Assembly: GCA_030737835.1 (NCBI GenBank)
Contig: CM060855.1
Location: forward strand, 931,599-995,598
Length of the DNA: 64,000 nucleotides
Reading direction: 5' to 3'
Origin: Acorus gramineus
Lineage: Eukaryota > Streptophyta > Magnoliopsida > Acorales > Acoraceae
The notes under the pieces: generated by a model
The model's input: only the letters and a program-made list of their open reading frames with translations
Told to the model about the DNA's origin: nothing
The model's database searches: none
Made by a program: the position numbers and the translations under genes
Shown: positions 59,601 through 64,000 of the stretch, in pieces
How the letters are laid out: the number at the start of each line of letters is the position of its first letter
Numbering within the stretch: position 1 is the first letter of the stretch

Positions 59601-60599
59601 GCCTATTCTCCAAGCCTCGTGAGCCGGTCCCTGATAACCGCGCACACGGTGACGATGATCACACACGGTGACGGTGATCAAAGACGAGGAGTAGGTTTTT
59701 ATGTATAAAACGGGGTGAGTTGCTCTCATTGAAAAAAAAACCACAATCTGTATTTTTAAGGGGTGGGTTGCATAATGAGAGGGGTGGAAATAATGCCCCT
59801 AATACAAATGACACACGTTGGGCATTTGGACATGTCTCATACATGTACAAAATTCAAAACAATTTTTAAATGTTGGACGTGCATGGATGCAGATTGGACA
59901 CATCATCCATAACTCCTTTTTTTTGAAATTTTTGTTCTCTAGATCTAGGCCTGTCAATAGGTCGCAAGTTGATCAGGACCAGACCAGATAAAAAACGTAA
60001 AATATCAAACCCGAAGGACCCGATCATCCAAACAGGGCGGGTCCGAGTCTACCCCGACCCGCTCCTATGGACCCGCTGGCCCCGATAACAAATTAACAAG
60101 TAATAACCCAATCTAAATATATACTACATTGCTAGTTTACTACCTGTCTTACTGTCTACTCAACCCAACCCGACTACCTAATACCTAACGTCCCAATCTA
60201 GGCCCAAGCCCAAACATACTCAACCAAATAATGAAATAACCACTAAAAAATAAGCCTCACTAATAAGTCTCTCTCTCTCTCTCGACAAGACGACGCCGGC
60301 GCCGTAGTGAAAAAATCGTAAAAAAACCCTAACAGTACCTTCTCTCTCTTGGTGGCGCAAGTCCTCTCTATGCCAATGGCCAACCCCTCTAAACACCGCA
60401 ACAAAAATCCCTCTCGTCGCCGACCCCTCTCACACCGACCCCTCCGGTAAAGAAACTCTCTTATTTTCATTTGTGATATGAATGTTTTGAATTGGGTCCA
60501 TATCTGAATGTCATATATGCTTTGATTTGTACTATTTAGGTTTAAATTCATATAATGTTTATGTGAAAAAATCTTGTTCATGTTTAGGTTGATCTTGAA

Positions 60600-63007
60600 A
60601 TGTCTGAACCTAGCCCTGGGAATGATGATGTTTTAGAGGTCATTGAGGAGAATCAAAATGTTGAGTTGTCATCATCTACCTCCGAAAAAAGAAAGTTGAC
60701 ATCTATAGTTTGGAATGAATTTCATAAAGTTACCAAAACAAGATATGTAAATATTGCAAGGAGTTAACCGGATCAAGTAATAGTGGCACTTCACATCTCA
60801 AGAAACATTTTAGTAGATGTAATGGTCGAACATATAGAACCATAGGCCAACAAATTTTACAAATGGCAATTAGTGCAATGGATACATCCATCAAAGAAAA
60901 GACTTTCAAGTTTGACCAACAAAGAAGTTGTATGGACTTGTCAAGAATGATTGCAAAGCACAATTATCCATTTAACATGGTTGAACATGAATTGTTTGAG
61001 GTCTTTTTGGACAATCTTCAGCCATAGTTTAATCTTTTTTCCCGAAATTTAGTGAGAGGTGATGACATAAAATTACACAAGGAAGAGAAGGATAAGTTGT
61101 ATAAACTTTTTGATCAGCTTTCTTCTAGAATTAGCCTCACTACTAATATGTGGACCTCTGATCAGAACATTGGGTATTGTTGTTTGATGTCTCATTATAT
61201 AGATGACGCTTGGGAGTTAATCATAAAATTATTGGTTTTCCATCCGTTGAATGTCCTCATGATGTTAAAACCCTTCATAGAATTGTTATGGACTTGATTT
61301 TGGAGTGGAACATTGATAAAAGAAAATATTCTCATTAACTCTTGATAATGCCTCCACTAATGATGCTATGATTAGACTATTGAAGTCTTCGTTGACAGAT
61401 AAAGGGTTGCTACAATTGAATGGAGAGTTGTTTCATATTCCTTGTAGCGCACATATTTTGAATTTAATTGTGCAAGATGGACTTGAAGATATAAAAGGGA
61501 TGATTCAAAAGATTCAGAATAGTACAAAGTATGTAAAAAGATCAACTGCTTTCAAACATAAGTTTGATAGTGCAATTAGTCAAGTGAAGATGCAAGGTAG
61601 AAGGAAGAGGGGGAGTCAAGATGTCCTGACTAGATGGAACTCCACATTCATGATGTTGGAATCTGTTTTAGAACTAAAAGATGCATTTTCTCGTTTGGAG
61701 GAAATAGATCGACAATACAAATTTTGCCCTACGAATGAGGAGTGGGAGATGGCTCAAATTATTTGTAATTGCTTGAAAGTGTTCTATGAAGCAACAAAGT
61801 GTATTTGAATGAATGGGAGAACAATGAGCATGAGTTTCTTCATCTATTGGAGGCATTCAATTGCATTTGAATGAATGGAAGAATAGTGAGCATGAGTTTC
61901 TTCGTTCATTTGTGATATTCAATTGCATTTGAATGAATGGGAGAATAGAGAGCATGAGTTTCTTTGTTTATTTGTGATATTCAATTGCATTTGAATGAAT
62001 GGGAGAACAATGAGCATGAGTTTCTTCGTTCATTGTGATATTCAATTGCATTTGAATGAATGGGAGAACAACTGGTGAGCATGAGTTTCTTCGTTTATTG
62101 ACGACATTCAATTGCATTTGAATGAATGGGAGATCAATGAGCATGAGTTTCTTCGTTCATTGTGATATTCAATTGCATTTGAATGAATGGGAAAACAATG
62201 AGCATAAGTATCTTCGCTTATTTGTGATATTCAATTGAATTTGAATGAATTGGGAGAACAGTGAGCATGAGTTTCTTCTTTTATTGGCGGCATTCAATTG
62301 CATTTGAATGAATGAGAGAATAGTGAGCATGAGTTTCTTCGTTCATTTGTGATATTCAATTGCATTTGAATGAATGGGAGAACAGCAGTGAGCATGAGTT
62401 TTTTCGTTTATTTGTGATATTCAATTGCATTTGAATGAATGAGAGAACAATGAGCATGAGTTTCATCGTTTATTGGCGGCTCCAATAAAAGAAAACTTCA
62501 ATAAATATTGGGATGAATGCAACTTGAGATTGGCCATTACAGTTGTTCTTGATCCGAGGTTCAAGCTTAATTTGGTTGAATACTATTATGTACAACTATA
62601 TGGTGGTGAAGCTCATCGATACATCGTCATGAGGATTTTTTCTATCCTCGTTGATCTTTATGTAGAGTATGAGATAATTTAATGTATTACATCGCTCCAA
62701 ACCAGCCAACATTGCTCCAAAATCAGAGTTGGAACAGTACTTGGAAGAGCCAATATTCCCTAGAAGTGAAGAATTTAACGTATTACATTGATGGAAAATC
62801 AATAATCTTAAACTTCCAACTCTTGGAAGGATGGCTCGAGATATTTTGGTTATATCTGTGACTTCAGTTGCATTAGAAACAACTTTTAGTGTTGGAGGGA
62901 GGATTCTTGATGATTCTCGTCGTTCTTTAAGTCCCGATGTTGTAGAAGCATTGGTCACTTTGCAAGATTGGGTGGAATCACGTAAAAACAAAAGTAAGCA
63001 TGGTTAA
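60600..63007 (+). pseudogene. hAT transposase (BED finger to dimerisation domain), broken
   Basis: ATG at 60600 (MSEPSPGNDD) follows an acceptor 'tgtttag'. After a frameshift comes a BED zinc finger: C-KYC-KELTGSSN ... SHLKKHFSRC (about 60745-60830). 61052-61297 reads TTNMWTSDQNIGY (first catalytic region) and SHYIDDAWEL. About 61330-61800 reads LTLDNASTNDAMI (second catalytic Asp), then HIPCSAHILNLIVQDGL, DVLTRWNSTFMML and FYEATKCI. A tandem expansion replaces the next stretch (61802-62480). The frame resumes at LLAAPIKENFNKYWDECN and VLDPRFKLN, then the hAT dimerisation domain ARDILVISVTSVALETTFSV, GGRILDDSRRSLSPD and ALVTLQDWV. Stops at about 61024 and 62790 and several shifts make it inactive. 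It resembles the plant RICESLEEPER/DAYSLEEPER-type hAT proteins. Confidence 0.92.
61802..62480. repeat. 11 tandem copies of a 62-bp piece of the transposase gene
   Basis: The word (c/t)ATTTGAATGAATGGGAGAA starts at 61802, 61864, 61926, 61988, 62049, 62115, 62176, 62237, 62301, 62363 and 62428, so the period is 61-66 bp, mostly 62. One unit in frame reads LHLNEWKNSEHEFLR, which is transposase sequence, and the last unit joins the downstream frame as HEFHRLLAAPIKEN. As 62 is not a multiple of three, each copy shifts the frame. Confidence 0.95.
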
Positions 63008-64000
63008 TTGATTTATTTGATAGCCTATTTTTAATATCATCCAAATTCCGTATTATTAGATGTTTCTAATATTTTATCTCATTTTTAATTTTCAAATCCA
63101 ACATTATGAATGCTACACATGCTGACATGCATGTTTAAGGAGAAGGAGAAGAGATGGATGGGGAACAATTGATCTATGCATGTTTGTAGCATTTTTCAAT
63201 GAATGCTACCATCAGCACATCATATGTTTTGGGTCTACCTAGTATTCATTTTTCAATGAATGCTACCATCAGCACATCATATGTTTTGGGTCTACCTATG
63301 ACTATTTAGTTTTATCTATGTAATATCAATGTGGATTGTGGACATTGTTTAGGACTATTGATGTGTTGCATGATGTATTTAACTTATGAAGGTTTATGTT
63401 TAACTTATATAGGTATCATAGTTTTATCTATGATGTAAACAATGTCTTTAACTTATCTATGCAGGTTTGTGTTTTATCATAAGACTATCATTGATTATTG
63501 TTTTATCTATGCAGTTGCAAGTTTGTGTTTTATCATATATATAGAACTATTATTGTTTACTGTTTTGGAAATCGTACTTATCCATGTTATTTTAAAAAAA
63601 ACTTGACATTAAAAACGGGCATTTATGATGTAAATAATGTTGTTAACATATGCAGGTTTGTATTTACTTATGCACGTTTGTGTTTTATCAGGATTATCAT
63701 TGTTTAGAACAGCATACTTATCTATCTTATTTTTTATAAAAAAAAATTGATTTAAAAAATGGGCACTATTCCCGGATTGACCTTGTAATAACCCGAACCG
63801 TCTTAAGCTGGTTTATGCTAATATTTACGTATTTGAATTGCATAATATGATAGTTTTATGTTATTGAGCTTTTGGTCCTTATTGAGCTTTTGGTCCTTAT
63901 TATTCTTGAAGTCTTGCATTTGGTTTCATTTTCAGAAAGCACCTTCGAGGCATATTTGGAATTCATACTAAACATATGAAGTCTTCACTTTTTAGTTATC
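63008..64000. other. 1 kb without a recognisable gene
   Basis: Contains a direct repeat of about 57 bp starting 'atttttcaatgaatgctacc' at about 63190 and 63247. Several 'atgcaggtttgtgttttatca' words recur at 63460-63690. May still be hAT-element interior, as no right end has been found. Confidence 0.5.

Larger units (their letters stand above)
59946..63007 (+). mobile_element. hAT element with transposase, right end not found
   Basis: The left end TAGGCCTGTCAATAGGTCGC matches the ends of the non-autonomous elements at 29003 and 39713, followed by the same kind of GACCCG / GGGTC-rich subterminal DNA (to about 60100). A hAT transposase pseudogene follows on the same strand. I see no TTGACAGGCCTA right end before 64000, so it lies beyond the window or is lost; the end given here is the transposase stop. 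The left flank is TCTAGATC (59938-59945). Confidence 0.75.

Noticed and set aside
61000..64000. CRISPR-like reading of the regularly spaced 62-bp repeat
   Set aside because: The units are contiguous without unique spacers, in a plant transposase gene; it is a tandem expansion.

Overview
This is plant nuclear DNA, most likely from a eudicot. It is AT-rich, introns and splice sites look plant-like, and nearly all of it is transposable-element sequence: Mutator-like elements (MULEs), hAT elements, Tourist-like MITEs, LTR retrotransposon pieces, a TRIM, LINEs and tRNA-type SINEs. I could not identify the species. Only one gene looks like an intact host gene: a single-exon cold-shock-domain / glycine-rich / CCHC zinc-finger RNA-binding protein at 38792-39430 (minus).

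Layout. 0.3-2.8 kb: a hAT element, a Tourist-like MITE and a hairpin MITE. 2.85-7.7 kb: a MULE with a 9-bp target duplication holding a decayed Ulp1-like protease gene (+) facing a decayed FAR1-type transposase gene (-). 7.8-12.0 kb: MITEs, weak LTR remnants and a 3-copy tandem repeat of about 245 bp. 12.7-15.5 kb: two small MULEs whose ends repeat a motif around CCATATAACCCCCT. 15.58-28.71 kb: a large MULE of the same end family (9-bp duplication AAGAAATAA) with a MuDR-type transposase pseudogene (-) facing a GRF zinc-finger gene (+). It was later hit by a 3.8-kb solo LTR, a 513-bp TRIM, and a 3.6-kb solo LTR that landed inside the TRIM. 29.0-35.2 kb: a three-level nest (hAT element, then a MULE with roughly 1.4-kb inverted ends, then a hAT MITE). 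35.4-38.8 kb: a LINE fragment and unassigned DNA. 38.8-40.5 kb: the host gene with a hAT element inserted in its upstream region. 40.9-41.9 kb: a truncated LTR. 43.1-50.3 kb: a 3.5-kb tandem duplication; each copy has a tRNA-type SINE, a 63-bp minisatellite and the PB1 + DNA-binding N-terminus of a MULE transposase. 51.5-55.6 kb: a copia polyprotein fragment whose probable 5' LTR is split by a LINE with a 17-bp target duplication. 55.6-58.9 kb: MITEs and a small solo LTR. 59.2-59.6 kb: a GRAS-family pseudogene fragment. 59.9-63.0 kb: a hAT element with a broken transposase gene that contains an 11-unit expansion of part of its own coding sequence.

The mobile elements form partner sets. The hAT transposase element at 59.9 kb shares its end with the non-autonomous elements at 29.0 and 39.7 kb. 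The PB1-type MULE in the tandem duplication shares its end with the MULE at 29.3 kb. The 15.6-kb MULE shares its end with the small elements at 12.7 and 15.0 kb. Boundaries were set by matching inverted ends and target-site duplications by eye; no alignment or database search was run.
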